Source: Isoetes taiwanensis
Lineage: Eukaryota; Streptophyta; Lycopodiopsida; Isoetales; Isoetaceae
NCBI GenBank assembly: GCA_021234155.1
Contig: JAJEKV010000052.1
Span: 4,759,606 to 4,823,605, forward strand
Reading direction: 5' to 3'
DNA: 64,000 nucleotides
In this document: positions 35,609-48,149 of the stretch, one piece after another
How positions within the stretch are numbered: the first letter of the stretch is position 1
How the letters are laid out: the number at the start of each line of letters is the position of its first letter
Notes under the pieces: model-generated
Database searches by the model: none
What the model saw: only the letters and a program-made list of their open reading frames with translations
Told to the model about the DNA's origin: nothing
Program-made: the position numbers and the translations under genes

Positions 35609-38600
35609 ATGGCGCCTCGTTTAGTTGTGAAAGGATTTGGAAAGCTACAGGAGTTGACATTGCCATTTGTTAATGGGCGATGTGAGCTGCAACGTAGCTT
35701 GCTTTGTGCAACATTTGGTTTTGATGAAGCCACTCTTTGTGTTGTTCAAGAAAATACGTGCGGTACGAATGCAGTCAGTAACCTCGTTGATGAAACGGAG
35801 GAAAAAAAATTTGTGGTTGAAATGCAATATGTAACTACTATTGTAGTGTATGGGGGTCTAGTTGCAGGCAACACCCCTGCTACTGCAATCGAGAATCGCC
35901 TGTGGCCTCTACAAATCATATCTGGGGCTCTACTTTTCGCAAAGTCCTAGCATGTCCCTCAAACAGCAAGTTGAAAAGAATTATGATGGAAGTTAGTGAA
36001 CCTCAACAAGTTCAATGCTTGCCACCATTTTATGACGGGAAAGTTGTATTTGAACTTCCTCCACAAAAATCTGGTAGTAGCATGGAAGGCATGCAACAAA
36101 ACATGGATCCTCATGTTTGGACTGCACCAAGCCACACTCATATATTCCATGTGTTCGTGGGACAGTTAGGCTATCGTATTGTGCTGGAGAGCTAGAGTGT
36201 CTCAACCCCTGGTGTGATTATAATCTTACACATGGGAAGGCTAACAATGTGCAATGGAAAGGGGCTATAAACAAGAGGCCTGTAGTTGGTGAGGTTAACG
36301 AGGAACATGGATCATTGTGTTGTGAATATTGCAAAGAGCAACCTTCATGTGTGGGGTTGTGCAATGCAATGGTATATTACTGTATTCCAGACAATATTCA
36401 TGATACGAGGCTAGTTATACACACTGGCAATCATAGTCATCCAATAAGGCGTGTGCAATCAAGATCTAATATATTGCACTTGAGATCACTCTTAGAGAGT
36501 TCTGTGCAATCTTCTTGCAAGCTGAAGGGAACTAGACATGCTCAAAAAGAAATTGCCATGCAAGAAATTTGCAAAAGTGTCATTGAAACAGCTGACGTAG
36601 ATCATGTGAACAAGTTGAGTGTCGAGCAAATGGATGAGCTGCTAATTCGACTGGAACCACTTTGCAACCAGAGAAGGTAAGGAAAAAAAAAACTCATTAC
36701 ATAAGTACATTATATTGACATTGATTAGCCTCTGATTAAAATTAACTTATTTTGTAGGTTGAGAAGATGGTTAGACAATGCTCGAATAAAGAATAAAGAA
36801 TGTTGTGATGATATTAGCAGTTTACTCAACCTCAAACGAAGGTGTCGTTATGAATATTTTCATGGATCCAAGTTTCCTTATTAGGCACATGGCGAGAATG
36901 AGAGATGTTATGTTTTCAAAATGTCTACTAATGGACCAGGCTCTGGAGTTGATTTAGTAAACAGAATGCGGCCATCTGGTGATTTATCAAAGGCATGGGT
37001 GCATTTTGATCACGTGAAGCGCATTCAAGGTTGGACAACCCTTGCTTGCCATGTATATGACCCCACGTAAGTATTATTTATATTGCATTTGGTAGTATCC
37101 ATTTAATTGAAGTCAATATATAATATCTTGAATACTTCGTATTGTTACAGTGTTAGAGGCTTGATGACCATAGTTGTATGTGACATGAAAACAGAAGATG
37201 TCTTGTCTCAAAAAAAAATTTGGGTCAAGCTAAATAAGGTCATGACTAGTAAGAACTATCCACCAGCAGAGTTTCACGGGTTCATGGCAGATGAGGCCCA
37301 AGCCAATTGGACAAAATTAGAGAAGTATTTTATAATGACCAAATACACACTAAAAAAGAAAGATCTTGTGTTTTCCATTTTGAACAGTGTCTACAACGCC
37401 ATACTAAGAGTCTTATATATCCAGAATATAGACAAGAACATCTGAAGCTTTGTAGAAAGTGGAGAGAGTGTCAAACAATAGATGATGCTGAGAAGATGTA
37501 TCAATCAATCATAGATTGGTGGCATGGCAAGGCTTCACCAAGTGATGTAAACTCTTTGTCCTCATGGTTAGCATGGTGGCACCATGGAATAAGTAGATGG
37601 GGAAATTATATGAAGGCCAGCACAGACTTATCCACAGCTATGTATATGCCTGACACAAATTTGTCAGAATCCAGACATGGGAGTTGGTTAGCTGCAACTG
37701 GTTACACTAGAACCTTAACATTGTATGATGCAAGTCTTTTTTACCTTACTGAAGCATTACTGCAGAGCACAAGGTACAAATCATATTTAGAGCACAACTA
37801 TGTTGGTCCTGGACCTGGAATTTCGACTTTATTTACCATACTGCAAGGGCAACTTAGCAGTGGTATTAAGTCAAAAGCTGTTGCTGAATGTTTTAATCAG
37901 GAAGTTGGCAGACATGGCATGTATCCACATGTTTCAGGAACAGGTGGAAATGATCAAACTATATCCAAGAAGCAATAAACAGTCTCAAATGATGGGAACT
38001 TGACACGGGGTTCTGGAACGCATCGCCCAGATAAGCAAGCACATAATGTTCCAAGAGTTGCTTCCGATGATCCGGTGGTCAGAAATCTGTTTGCTGCTAC
38101 ATCTTCAGTTCTGGTGGAGAGAGATGTTCACAACACTTTTTGGGCTATCAGAAGAACAAATGCTGGCAGTCAAGTAAAATGTCAGGGAATGACATCTGAA
38201 AATGGAAGGAAATGTAACAAGAAAATTAACAAGGGATTGTCTTCTACTGCAGCACCTAGCTTCTATGGAATCAGGACATTCATGGGGGGATCACAGGAAC
38301 AATTAGTTTGGTTTTGTTCAGATAATGTGAAGTGCACATGGTACCCAGATAAGGCTCTATTGCACCCACCTCTAAGACCACAACTATGACCAGTTGCAAG
38401 AGGAAGCAATCTGCGACAGGATGAAATAGAGTTCTTGGTGAACAAAGGATACCAGTTAGATGGGATTCACATGCAACCAGTCATTCACACTGGTAGTGCA
38501 GTTGAGGAAACATCACAGAATGAAGTTTCTGAAAGTGTCCGCATGACAAGGAATGGAAGACGTGTGAATAAAAGGAAGGAGTTGACCAAATTTGGGATGG

Positions 38601-38899
38601 TGCGCCTTGAGCAAAGTAAAGATATGGTGGTCGATGATGTGGCCAGGGAAGCAGTAATTCAAAGGAGGCATGTCAACTACACAATCCAAAGAGAAGGTAA
38701 AGTGTACACAGTTAGCATAAAACGTGAACCAGCCTGCACCTGTCCAGACTTCATGCATTGGAGCAACAAGAAGCAATTTGTTCCTTGCAAGCACTTGTTA
38801 TACATATACACTAAGGTGCTTGGGAGGGATCCTTTGGCTGATCTACGACTGATACAACCAATGTTTCCAGATTTCGTGCTGGATGTTATTCTAGTTTAG
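35609..38899 (+). pseudogene. SWIM-domain, MULE-like transposase, broken by frameshifts and stops
   Basis: The plus strand carries, in order: an N-terminal region starting MAPRLVVKGFGKLQELTLPF; a cysteine/histidine DNA-binding-type segment (CEYCKEQPSCVGLCNAMVYY, then HTGNHSHPIRR, 36117-36680); a core with FHGFMADEAQANW and, one frameshift later, SCVFHFEQCLQRHTK (37107-37978), which fits the second acidic residue and CxxH-like block of Mutator-type transposases; a cysteine-rich linker; and a C-terminal SWIM zinc finger, CxCx14CxH (38744-38805). Introns with GT-AG ends fit at about 36679-36757 and 37068-37151. Breaks include frameshifts near 36150 and 37306 and stops near 36881 and 38388. The enzyme would cut and join transposon ends in the nucleus. 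Terminal inverted repeats were not located. Confidence 0.65.
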
Positions 38900-39132
38900 G
38901 GTATTATTGTATTGGATAAATGTTATTTGTGTTTCATCTACTATTAGTATATTATAGCACTATTATAGTAAGCTTTGATTGAGTACTCAATCAATTAATA
39001 TTATTTGTTCTGTTTATTTTACTCTTTAGGCAATTTGCCAATGTTATTTTCTATTTTGTTGCATATAATATTATTCGGTCTGGAAAAAAAGCCCATTTTG
39101 CCCAGCGACAAAAAACCACAAAAAAATTACAC

Positions 39133-41513
39133 TCTGATAAGAGCAAGCCTGTCAAATAAGCATTCCTGACCAAGTCGATTTTTGGTCAATATCCCTGGCA
39201 GAGAGTTGAATTTTCAAACTCGATAAAGGCAGCTTGTTTTTTAGATCTGACGCTTCAATCCCTTTCTAAAATGGCTGCACACAATGTTCCATCATGCCCT
39301 TTGCAAAAAGATGTGCATCTTTTTGGAATTTTGATTTTTTTGTTAACTATATGTCACAGAGTATGAACAGCAGATAGATTTGGATTTGCTAGATGTTTCG
39401 ATGCACCCTTTTTGCTTTTCTATGCAGTATCAATGCCAACCATGACTATGCAAGTGAACTGATGAAGGTTACTTGAGCAGAATATGAAGAAAAGGGTCAA
39501 TGAAAACAAATCTAAGATCTAGTGTTGCAAACTTAAAGCACTATCTAAGGACTGAGCAAACGATTCTAATATCATGAATCTATGCTACGAATACTTGTGT
39601 CTAACATTTCTGCTTTTTTCTCTCTCAAGGTAGGATGCAAGGATTAAGTGTTTTACAGAAATGATATCTGAAACAAAATCAATAGGAAGCTTTCATACCA
39701 ACAAGGCTCGGATTTTCATTCAACTCAGAATCACACAGGCAAACAATAATAATCCCAAGCTCTAAGTCTTTTTTTTTTTGAAGGACGACAGTCTATTCAT
39801 CATCACATCATGAGTCCCAAGCTCTAAGTCTTGGGTACAAGATGAGAAAGGTATACAATCATGGAAATAGCAGAAATTTGTCAATAATTCATGCGAAATA
39901 TCATGTTTGGAAGGCAGAGTCAAGCTCCAGACGTGTGAACTGGTCCTTCTTCAAGGCAATCGATCTGTCTTTCACCTCCAAGCCCTCGAAAATCTTCTGA
40001 GAACAAAACCCCTTTCTAAAATTCTCCTGTTTAGCTCTGTTCTTGGCAAATTCGTGCTAGAATTTTGTTTTTTAGCTTAATTGATGCCTTCTTGGTGTTA
40101 TACAGGCCGATTCGACAACTCAGAGTCATGATTGAGTGGTTGTTTTGGGCCAATTTGCCGGATCTTGGCATTTTCAAAGATTAGGGTTCTTGGTAGATTT
40201 TCCGAAATATCCCACAAGCCGGATTCGTGAAAGAGGTCCAGGGTATATAACAAAAAATAAAATCAATATTATTAATATTTGCGTGTAATATCCACGTGGG
40301 CCTCGGTACCTTCACCGCCCCACACGCCCGGATATTCCACGTTGGCAGGGGGTGATTGGCTAAGGAATCTAGGGGGATAGGTAGGAAACATTTTTTGCAA
40401 TATATGGTCAGGCACGATTCCCAAGAATTCATAAATGAAGGCCCTAATAAACGATTTTTTTTTTAATTTTTTTTTTTTGCAAAAAGGATCTTTTTTGATG
40501 CTTCAGAGGGATGGAATCTTTTTTTGCAAAGGAGCTCTTTTGTATTTTGCCTTGAAAAAGGGGTATATGGATGGTGATGTGGCATGTAGGTATGATGAGT
40601 TGGCAATGTGAGGATGACATGGCAAGTAAGGGTAATGAGGTGTCAAGCAACTTGGCCAAGAATACTTTTTGTAGTCAAAACATGGGATGATGTGGAGATG
40701 ATGTGTATGACATGTGGATGATGATGTGGAAGTGTAGGTGATGATGTGGCAAGATGAAGTGTCACCATTAAGAACTTTAACACTTCAATTGAAGAATTTT
40801 TGCAAAGGGTGGAATTTCAATGGGTGACACGTGCATGATGTGACATGGCAATGAAGATGACATGTATGGTGACTTGGCTTTTTTTGGATAATGTCAAAGG
40901 TCAATTTAAGCATCAATGCATATAATTTGCATTTTCTAGGCAAATTTTGACTCTTGATTGCTTCCCTTAGGAATTTTGCAATCTCTCTCACAATTTGACT
41001 TTTAGAGAGAGGAATTTGACCGTTGACCATGTGTATGACGAAGTCAAATGGAGATTTGTGCTTTAATGAGATGGTGATAGTATGGTAAGTGTGTGTGGGA
41101 TGTGGATGACATGTGAAGGGGGAGTTTTGACTAGAAAAAATCTTCTAGGCCAATTTGCCTTAGGAAGTGAAATATAGGCAAGGAACTTGGGATCTCAAGG
41201 GCATGTTTTCATGATAAGGGATGTGGGAGGTTTAGGATGGGAATCAAGGAATGTGGTTATGCCAAGAACTCAAATATAAGCATCACATACCAAGAACTCT
41301 ACAACGGGTCTTCAAATCTTCAACATTTGCTTGAATCACCTTCCATGGCATGCTTGTGTGATCTTTGTCAAATGTCCTCACCTTGGTCTTCAAGTCTTCT
41401 TCTCAAAATGTGCAAAGATGCATTGTCTTTGTATATCTGTATTCAAATCAAAGTGTGAGCATGAGAATATGAAAATGTGTCTTGCTCTTCCATGCTGCCA
41501 TAGCATGGCAGCA
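39133..41513 (-). repeat. Gypsy LTR fragment (copy B)
   Basis: Same orientation as copy A and about 95 % identical to it by eye. It lacks roughly 250 bp at the primer-site end and about 110 bp at the other end, so it is neither a clean solo LTR nor attached to an internal region. It contains a 44-bp LINE insertion with TSD at 39771-39814. Confidence 0.85.
39753..39832 (-). mobile_element. 44-bp LINE 3'-end insertion with 18-bp target site duplication
   Basis: The sequence TCCCAAGCTCTAAGTCTT occurs at 39753-39770 and 39815-39832, while copies A and C of the LTR have it once. Between the copies lies a T-run followed by GAAGGACGACAGTCTATTCA and about 14 further bases. On the minus strand this is the last 35 bases or so of a LINE plus its poly(A). 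The same terminal sequence borders the LINE at 1672. Confidence 0.92.
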
Positions 41514-41950
41514 GCCAGCTGGCTGCATACTCAGCATGGCAGAAAAATCTTCTAGGGCAATTTCAAATGTATAAGAATGAACCACAGTTTGATCACGAGC
41601 CCACCAGTTGAGAGAGTCAAACAAATCGCCAATGCGAAAAGAGGCTCTCCTTGGACATGCAAAGAATAAAACTATTGGGCATGTTCATAGGAGCGAGAAA
41701 AATCATCTAAGAAGGGGAGATCTTGGGAAGCATAAGAGATATATGAATAGGTCCATAAGAAAAAGGAAGACCAACTAATACCACCTTGGAAGACGACACG
41801 AAGACTGTAAATCCAAAAGATATGGTTGAGATCAACAATGACAATCTGTCTAGAATCAAGGCCATGAATAGGAAAGCGGACGACTTGAGGGATACTAGAT
41901 GAAAGTGGCTTGTTATGAGCAAGGAATGGGATACCCATGACAAAGGAGAA
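41514..41950. other. Unassigned sequence between LTR copy B and the integrase
   Basis: It does not match the LTRs. Long minus-strand frames here (with FVMGIPFLAHNKPLSSSIPQ) have no domain I recognise. A further transposon remnant is possible. Confidence 0.35.
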
Positions 41951-41969
41951 AAAGGGAAAAGAAATAGTC

Positions 41970-42972
41970 CCAAGAAGAAAGAATATGTACGAAGACAAAG
42001 TAGAGTGCTCAACTTTGAACTTGTAATTAGAAACAACAATTCAAGAATGAAGGTAGAAAACTACGTTTGGAAAGGACCATTTCAGACATGGGGTCTAGAT
42101 TTCATTGGTCCAGTAGATCCATCTTCCTCAGCTCAGCATCAGTTCATTCTTGTAGCCACAGATTACTTTATCAAGTGGGCTGAAGCAATTCCCATTAGGG
42201 AAGCAAATGCCTATGTCGCTGCAAGATTCTTTCATGAAAACATCTGTGCTAGATTTGGACTTCCTTTCAAAATTATTTCTGACATGGGAAGCCAATTTAT
42301 GAGTCAAGCCATTGCATTATTATTAGCTACTCTGAAAGTTAAGCACACTAAAAGTTCAGCTTATTACCCTCAAGGCAATGGCCAAGCAGAGTCAACCAAT
42401 AAAGTTCTAAAATCAATCCTTAAAAATACCATCAGCATTTTAAAAAAAGATTGGCAGCTAAAACTCCATGATGCACTATGGGCTTACAGAACTACTATCA
42501 AGGCTGCCACCAAACGGACACCTTTCAGTCTGGTTTATGGTATAGAGTCTGTAGTGCCAATTGAATGAGAACTTCCATCACTCAGACTAGCATACAGATA
42601 AACTTAGAAATGGATGATGCTTTGAAGGAAAGGTGTGTGAGATTAATGCAGCTTCAAGAGCACATATATGAGGCAAAAAATACTGTCATGATTAAAAAGG
42701 CTAAGGATATTGCAGCATTCAAGGCTGCTCACAAACTCCAAGGCACTCTCAGATCGGATGAGCTTGTTTTGAAATGGAATAAAGCAAGGGAAGACATAGA
42801 AGCTAAATTTGAAAATCTTTGGGAAGGGCCTTTTGAAGTTATTAGCACAGCAGGGAAAGTTTCTTATTGGCTAAAAAATGTGCTTGATGGCAGAGAATTG
42901 TTGAATCCTATCAATATCCTACATTTGAAAAGGTACTGGCAACAATATGTTGCCTTAAGCTTGTTTAGTTAA
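41970..42972 (+). pseudogene. Gypsy integrase (core and C-terminal domain), two frames
   Basis: The frame at 41915-42568 holds the integrase core: FQTWGLDFIGP (first aspartate), KIISDMGSQFMSQ (second aspartate) and YYPQGNGQAESTNKVLKS (glutamate), so the DDE triad is intact. It closes with WAYRTTIKAATKRTPFSLVYG and a stop after VVPIE. A second frame (42565-42972) carries the C-terminal part, including WNKAREDIEAKFENLWEGPF and LLNPINILHLKRYW, the GPY/F-type module. The N-terminal HHCC zinc domain and everything upstream are absent; sequence before about 41970 is unrelated. It leads through about 650 bp of untranslated sequence into LTR copy C. Confidence 0.85.
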
Positions 42973-43645
42973 AAGATTATTTGGAATTTGTAGGTAGAAT
43001 AGTTTAGTTTGATTTCTTTGTCTAATATTGGAAAAGCCAAAAAAGAAAGAAAAAAAAGAAAAAAGACATAAAAACAAAAAAACAATTCAGGAGTATTAGG
43101 TATATAGTATTTGTTTTCAAATTTTAGTATTTGGATAAATTAGTTTTTTGAATTCGAGATCCACACCACTAATGCAAGAATAGAAGATTTGTGAAGGTGT
43201 CAATTCATTTAAAATTCAAATCAAGTACTAATATTGCTCAAGCTCTGAATTCTATGCAGGGGCATCTTGATTTGTAGTCATTCATCCCATACTCATTCAC
43301 TTCTCCTCATTCATCCTCATATCTATAGCTGCTGCCATTCCTACCACAACAACAACTCATTTGTGCTAACAAATCTTTTGTCACATGCAGGTGCACCCTG
43401 AGACATACATTCCATACTCATCTGCACAAGAGTTGCCTTTGATTGACATAAAACACTTCAAATCCTTACTTTTTCCACCCTATCCATTAAACTGCTGTCA
43501 CATTCCCATCCATCAGCTCATATTCCTTACTAATGATCACACCTGTCATGCAGGATCATTTGCAAATCACTTCCATATTCATATTCATATCATTTGGAAA
43601 TTCACTACCACCATCTGTTTTCAATCCATAGCAGGTCCATTGAGC
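42973..43645 (+). other. Untranslated stretch between integrase and LTR copy C
   Basis: An A- and purine-rich run at about 43030-43085 (AAAAAAGAAAGAAAAAAAAG) could serve as a polypurine tract. If so, the true LTR would start further upstream than the point where copies A and C can be aligned. The rest has no frame with a domain. Confidence 0.45.
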
Positions 43646-46311
43646 TACCAAGCACACCTCCACATTGGCATTTAGCTGGAATTCCACTCTGATTATCAAG
43701 CAAAAAACAAGAGGCTGGTAGACCAGCCTGTTCTTTTAGTTTGGCATAATGCTGCCATGCTATAGCATCATGGAAGAGCAAGACACGTTTTCATATTCTC
43801 ATGCTCACACTTTGATTTGAATACACATATACAAAGACAATGCATCTTTGCACATTCTTGAGAAGAAGACTTGAAGACCAAGGTGAGGACATTTGACAAA
43901 GATCACACAAGCATGCCATGGAAGGCGGCCCAAGCAAATGTTGAAGATTTGAAGACCCCTTGAAGAGTTCTTGGTATGTGATGCTTATATTTGAGTTCTT
44001 GGCATAACCACATTCCTTGATTCCCATCCTAAACCTCCCGCATCCCTTATCATGAAAACATGCCCTTGAGATCCCAAGTTCCTTGCCTATATTTCACTTC
44101 CTAAGGCAAATTGGCCTAGAAGATTTTTTCTAGTCAAAACTCCTCCTTCACATGTCATTCACATCCCACACACACTTACCATACTATCACCATCTCATTA
44201 AAGCACAAATCTCCATTTGACTTCGTCATACACATGGTCAAAGGTCAAATTCCTCTCTCTAAAAGTCAAATTGTGAGAGAGAGTGCAAAATTCCTAAGGA
44301 AAGCAATCAAGAGTCAAAATTTGCCTAGAAAATGCAAATTATATGCATTGATGCTTAAATTGACCTTTGACATTATCCAAAAAAGGCCAAGTCACCATAC
44401 ATGTCATCTTGATTGCCATGTCACATCATGTACGTGTCACCCCATTGAAATCCCACCCTTGCAAAAATTCTTCAATTTGAAGTGTTAAAGTTCTTAACGA
44501 TGACACATCATCTTGCCACATCATCACCTACACTTCCACATCATCATCCACATGTCATACACATCATCTCCACATCATCCCATGTTTTGACTAGAAAAAG
44601 TATTCTTGGCCATGTTGCTTGACACCTCATTACCCTTACTTGCCATGTCATCCTCACATTGCCAACTCATCATGCCTACATGCCACATCACCATCCATAT
44701 ACCCCTTTTTCAAGGCAAAATACAAAAGAGCTCCTTTGCAAAAAAAGATTCCATCCCTCTGAAGCATCAAAAAAGATCCTTTTTGCAAAAAAGAAATAAA
44801 AAAAAATCGTTTATTAGCACCTTCATTTATGAATCCTTGGGAATCGTGCATGACCTTATATTGCAAAAAATGTTTCCTACCTACCCCCCCTAGATTCCTC
44901 AGCCAATCACCCCCTGCCAACGTGGAATATCCGGGCGTGTGGGGCGGTGGAGGTACCGAGGCCCACGTGGATATTACACGCAAATATTAATAATATTGAT
45001 TTTAATTTTTGTTATATACCCTGGTCCTCTTTCACGAATCCGGCTTGTGGGATATTTCAGAAAATCTGCCAAGAACCCTAATCTTTGAAAATGCCAAGAC
45101 CCGACAAATTGGCCTGAAACAACCACTCAATCATGACTTTGAGTTGTCGGATCGGCTTGTATAACACCAAAGGCATCAATTAAGCTAAAAAACAAAATTC
45201 TAGAACGAATTTGCCAAGAACAGAGCTAAACAGGGGAATTTTAAAAAGGGGTTTTGTTCTCAGAAGATTTTCGAGGGCTTGGAGGTGAAAGACAGATCGA
45301 TTGCCTTGAAGAAGGACCGGTTCACATGTCTGGAGCTTGACTCTGCCTTCCAAACATGATATTTCGCATGAATGTGCTATTTGCATGATTGTATACCTTT
45401 CTCATCCTGTGCCCAAGACTTAGAGCTTGGGATTATTATTGTTTTCCTGTGTGATTATGAGTTGAATGAAAATCTGAGCCTTGTTGGCAAATTTGTGAAA
45501 GCTTCTTATTGATTTTGTTTCAGATATCATTTCTCTAAAACACTTAATGCCTTACATCCTACCTTGAGAGAGAGAAAAGCAGAAATGTTAGACACAAGTA
45601 TTGGTAGCATAGATTCATGATATTAGAATCGTTTGCTCAGTCCTTAAATAGTGCTTTAAGCCTGCAATACTAGATCTTAGATTTGTTTTCATTACCCTTT
45701 TCTTCATATTCTGCTCAAGTAACCTTCATCAGTTCACTTGCATAGTCATGGTTGGCATTGATACTGCATAGAAAAGCAAAAAGGATGCATCCAAACATCT
45801 AGCAAATCCAAATCTATCTGCTGTTCATACTCTGTGACAGATAGTTAACAAAAAAATCAAAATTCCAAAAAGATACACATCTTTTTGCAAAGGGCATGAT
45901 GGAACATTGTGTGCAGACATTTTAGAAAGGGATTGAAGCGTCAAATCTAAAAAAGAAGCTGCCTTTATCGAGTTTGAAAATTCAACTCTCTGCCAGGGAT
46001 ATTGACCAAAAATTGACTGGTCAGGAATGCTTATTGTGACAAGCTTGCTCTTATCAAAATCTATCTGAATTTTTTCTCAACATCCTCCAAAATCCTGTGC
46101 AGCTCTATAATCAAGAGTTATGACAAAAATCCCTTTGGTCTGCATTTGGTATGCATTCTTGCAAGGTAGATTTTTTTCTCTTTAGGAAAAGTTGTTCTCA
46201 ACCACTGTTTGAGCATTCTTCTTGGGATTTTTCATCCAGAGTGGTTGCCTCAAGCGACCTGGAGGTTCTAAACCACTGAGGTTGAAGGTTTTGCCAGGAA
46301 CACCTTCAACA
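43646..46311 (+). repeat. 3' LTR of the plus-strand gypsy part (copy C)
   Basis: About 2.67 kb and inverted relative to copies A and B. It starts TACCAAGCACACC (TA where copy A has TG) and ends CACCTTCAACA, the same end as copy A with one change. Frames inside it mirror those in the other LTRs. A TATA-like TTATATACCC lies near 45011. No 5-bp target duplication with copy A was found. Confidence 0.8.
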
Positions 46312-46540
46312 CTGGCGACCTGGAAATTCCTGGTTGCTACATCAGTTCCGTGATCTAAACTCCATATTCCCATGGGAGGTCTATGTCGATACATCTTGTT
46401 CAATTACCATTACCCATCCCGCTGATGTTATTTCTCCTTTTTACCCTAATTAGTGTTTTGTCGCGTGTGCCCTAGACCTTTTTTAATTATCTCCTTCGTT
46501 ATCTTTTTTGTCATTTGTTCTTCGTTCTTGTGTTCTTACA
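46312..46540. other. Spacer between the gypsy LTR and the DIRS-like element
   Basis: It begins CTGGCGACCTGG straight after the LTR. No gene is seen. Confidence 0.4.
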
Positions 46541-46929
46541 GCATGGCTCCACGTAATCTCCCATCTGCTAGTACTCACACTGCGCAAGCATAAGAGGAAA
46601 CAAGTTGCACATGACTCTCCCCCACCATTTGCAAGGAGGCCTCGTGCCTCTAACTCTTTTCCTCCTGAGTAACATAGCCGCACAATCTAACTCTTCATTT
46701 CCACCACCCCAGGCTCAAGGTTCTTTCCATCTTTTCCTTCAACCACCCAGGCTGTTCCTTCCTCTTCCCAAGGCCTCTGCCTACCACTTCATCGGCTCCT
46801 TCTTCTTACTGCTTGAACGCTACTATTCCTGGTGGTTCTTCTTCAGATATCAGAAGTTAGCTCTTGGAATCCCTACAACTTTAATCTGCCTAGATTCAGG
46901 CCTTACAATCATTCTTAACTGGTCAATTA

Positions 46930-47310
46930 AGTGTTAATGAGCAGATTGAAGCTTTAAGTATAGAAGTTCACGAGTGGACGTCTCGTACTGTGCCATCTTT
47001 TAAACGAGACTCCACCAAATATCAAAATGACTTTCTTTGTTCCACGGAGAACCATTTTCGAGAACTTTATACTCGTATGTCAGTTTTACATCCTCCTGTG
47101 CCTGAGGCTGTACTACGAATTGTGGAAGAAGATTGTTCTCCATATTCATTTTTAATTCCTCACTTGGGAATTGATCCTTTAACTACTGATGAGGTGGCAT
47201 CTTCAGCTCTTGTTTTGAACCAATTACATACTGCATTACCATTTTGGCAATCTATTTCGTCATCCCAACAAGTTGTAAATTGGATCCAATTTGGTTATCG
47301 CTTGGCTTGA
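46930..47310 (+). pseudogene. DIRS-like gag region
   Basis: The frame (46990-47310, open a little further upstream) contains VPSFKRDSTKYQNDFLCST and VNWIQFGYRLA at its end. The position directly before RT and the ending WIxxGYRL fit the C-terminal gag/RT junction of DIRS elements. Upstream serine- and proline-rich pieces (from about 46543, MAPRNLPSAS) are broken by stops. Confidence 0.5.
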
Positions 47311-47880
47311 ATTTGTCATTCTAATCATCCTTCCATGCATTCTCATATGGACTTTGCCTACTCCGCAATTTCTGATCTTCTTTGCACTAGTGCAGCTTCA
47401 CTTGTTCCCTCACCCCTTTTTTCTGCTCTCCTCTTGGTGTGGTCCCCTAAAGCCAAAAGGAAATTTTGCCTTATACTTGATCTGTGTTTCTTGAACTCTT
47501 TTCTCATTATTCCTACATTTTTCATTATGAGAACCTTGGACTTTTGTGCCACATATGCCAATTGAACGACTTTCTTTTCACTTTGGACTTGGAGTCTAGA
47601 TATTATCACATTCCAATTTGGCCACCACATCGTGCTTTTCTGGGCTTTGAATTTGAAGGTCTTTTATATAATTTCAATATGCTCCCATTTGACTTGGCCA
47701 CTGCTCCTTTTGTCTTCACTAAGAAATTAATTAGATTTTGGCGTGTCCAAGGCATTCATAGTCTTCCCTATGTAGACAACCTTCTGTTCATGTGCCAAGT
47801 TTCACCTGAGACGCTACAAATCTGCATTATTTCTCATCTTCAACATGCATGTTGATTGATTGCTTAAAAGAAATGCCGCC
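47311..47880 (+). pseudogene. DIRS-type reverse transcriptase
   Basis: The frames at 47335-47565 and 47484-47855 show PKAKRKFCLILDLCFLNSF (block with KxRxIxDLRxxN in the family), LDLESRYYHIPI, FLGFEFEGLLYNFNMLPFDL and APFVFTKKLIRFWR, then the catalytic box as LPYVDNLLFM. FxxLPFxLxxAPxxFTK is the DIRS/Ngaro form and differs from the LTR-element form. The second catalytic aspartate of the box (YxDD) reads asparagine, and a frame change divides the domain, so it is inactive. Confidence 0.8.
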
Positions 47881-48149
47881 TTCGCATTGCTCATATGACC
47901 TTATTTCTTGGCTTTGTTATTGACACACAGAAGGGTTTATTTCACATCTCTATAGCCAAAAGAGACAGATTTTTATATCTTGCTCGCTTCCTTGGTTTTA
48001 TTCAATCCTTATGTTTGATATTTGGTCTTCTTTGTGCCGGCCTTTCCTTTGCGCTTCATCTAGATTTACATTCTGCTAATCTTTGGGATGTCCCTTTTGA
48101 GTATCATGATTTAAGCTTCTGAAAACTCGTCATTTCATGCTTTGATCGT

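Noticed and set aside
46309-46325. TGGCGACC just after LTR copy C looks like a primer binding site
   Set aside because: Copy C follows the integrase and is a 3' LTR by orientation; the corresponding site in copy A is a tRNA-Gln match, so this is probably flanking sequence.
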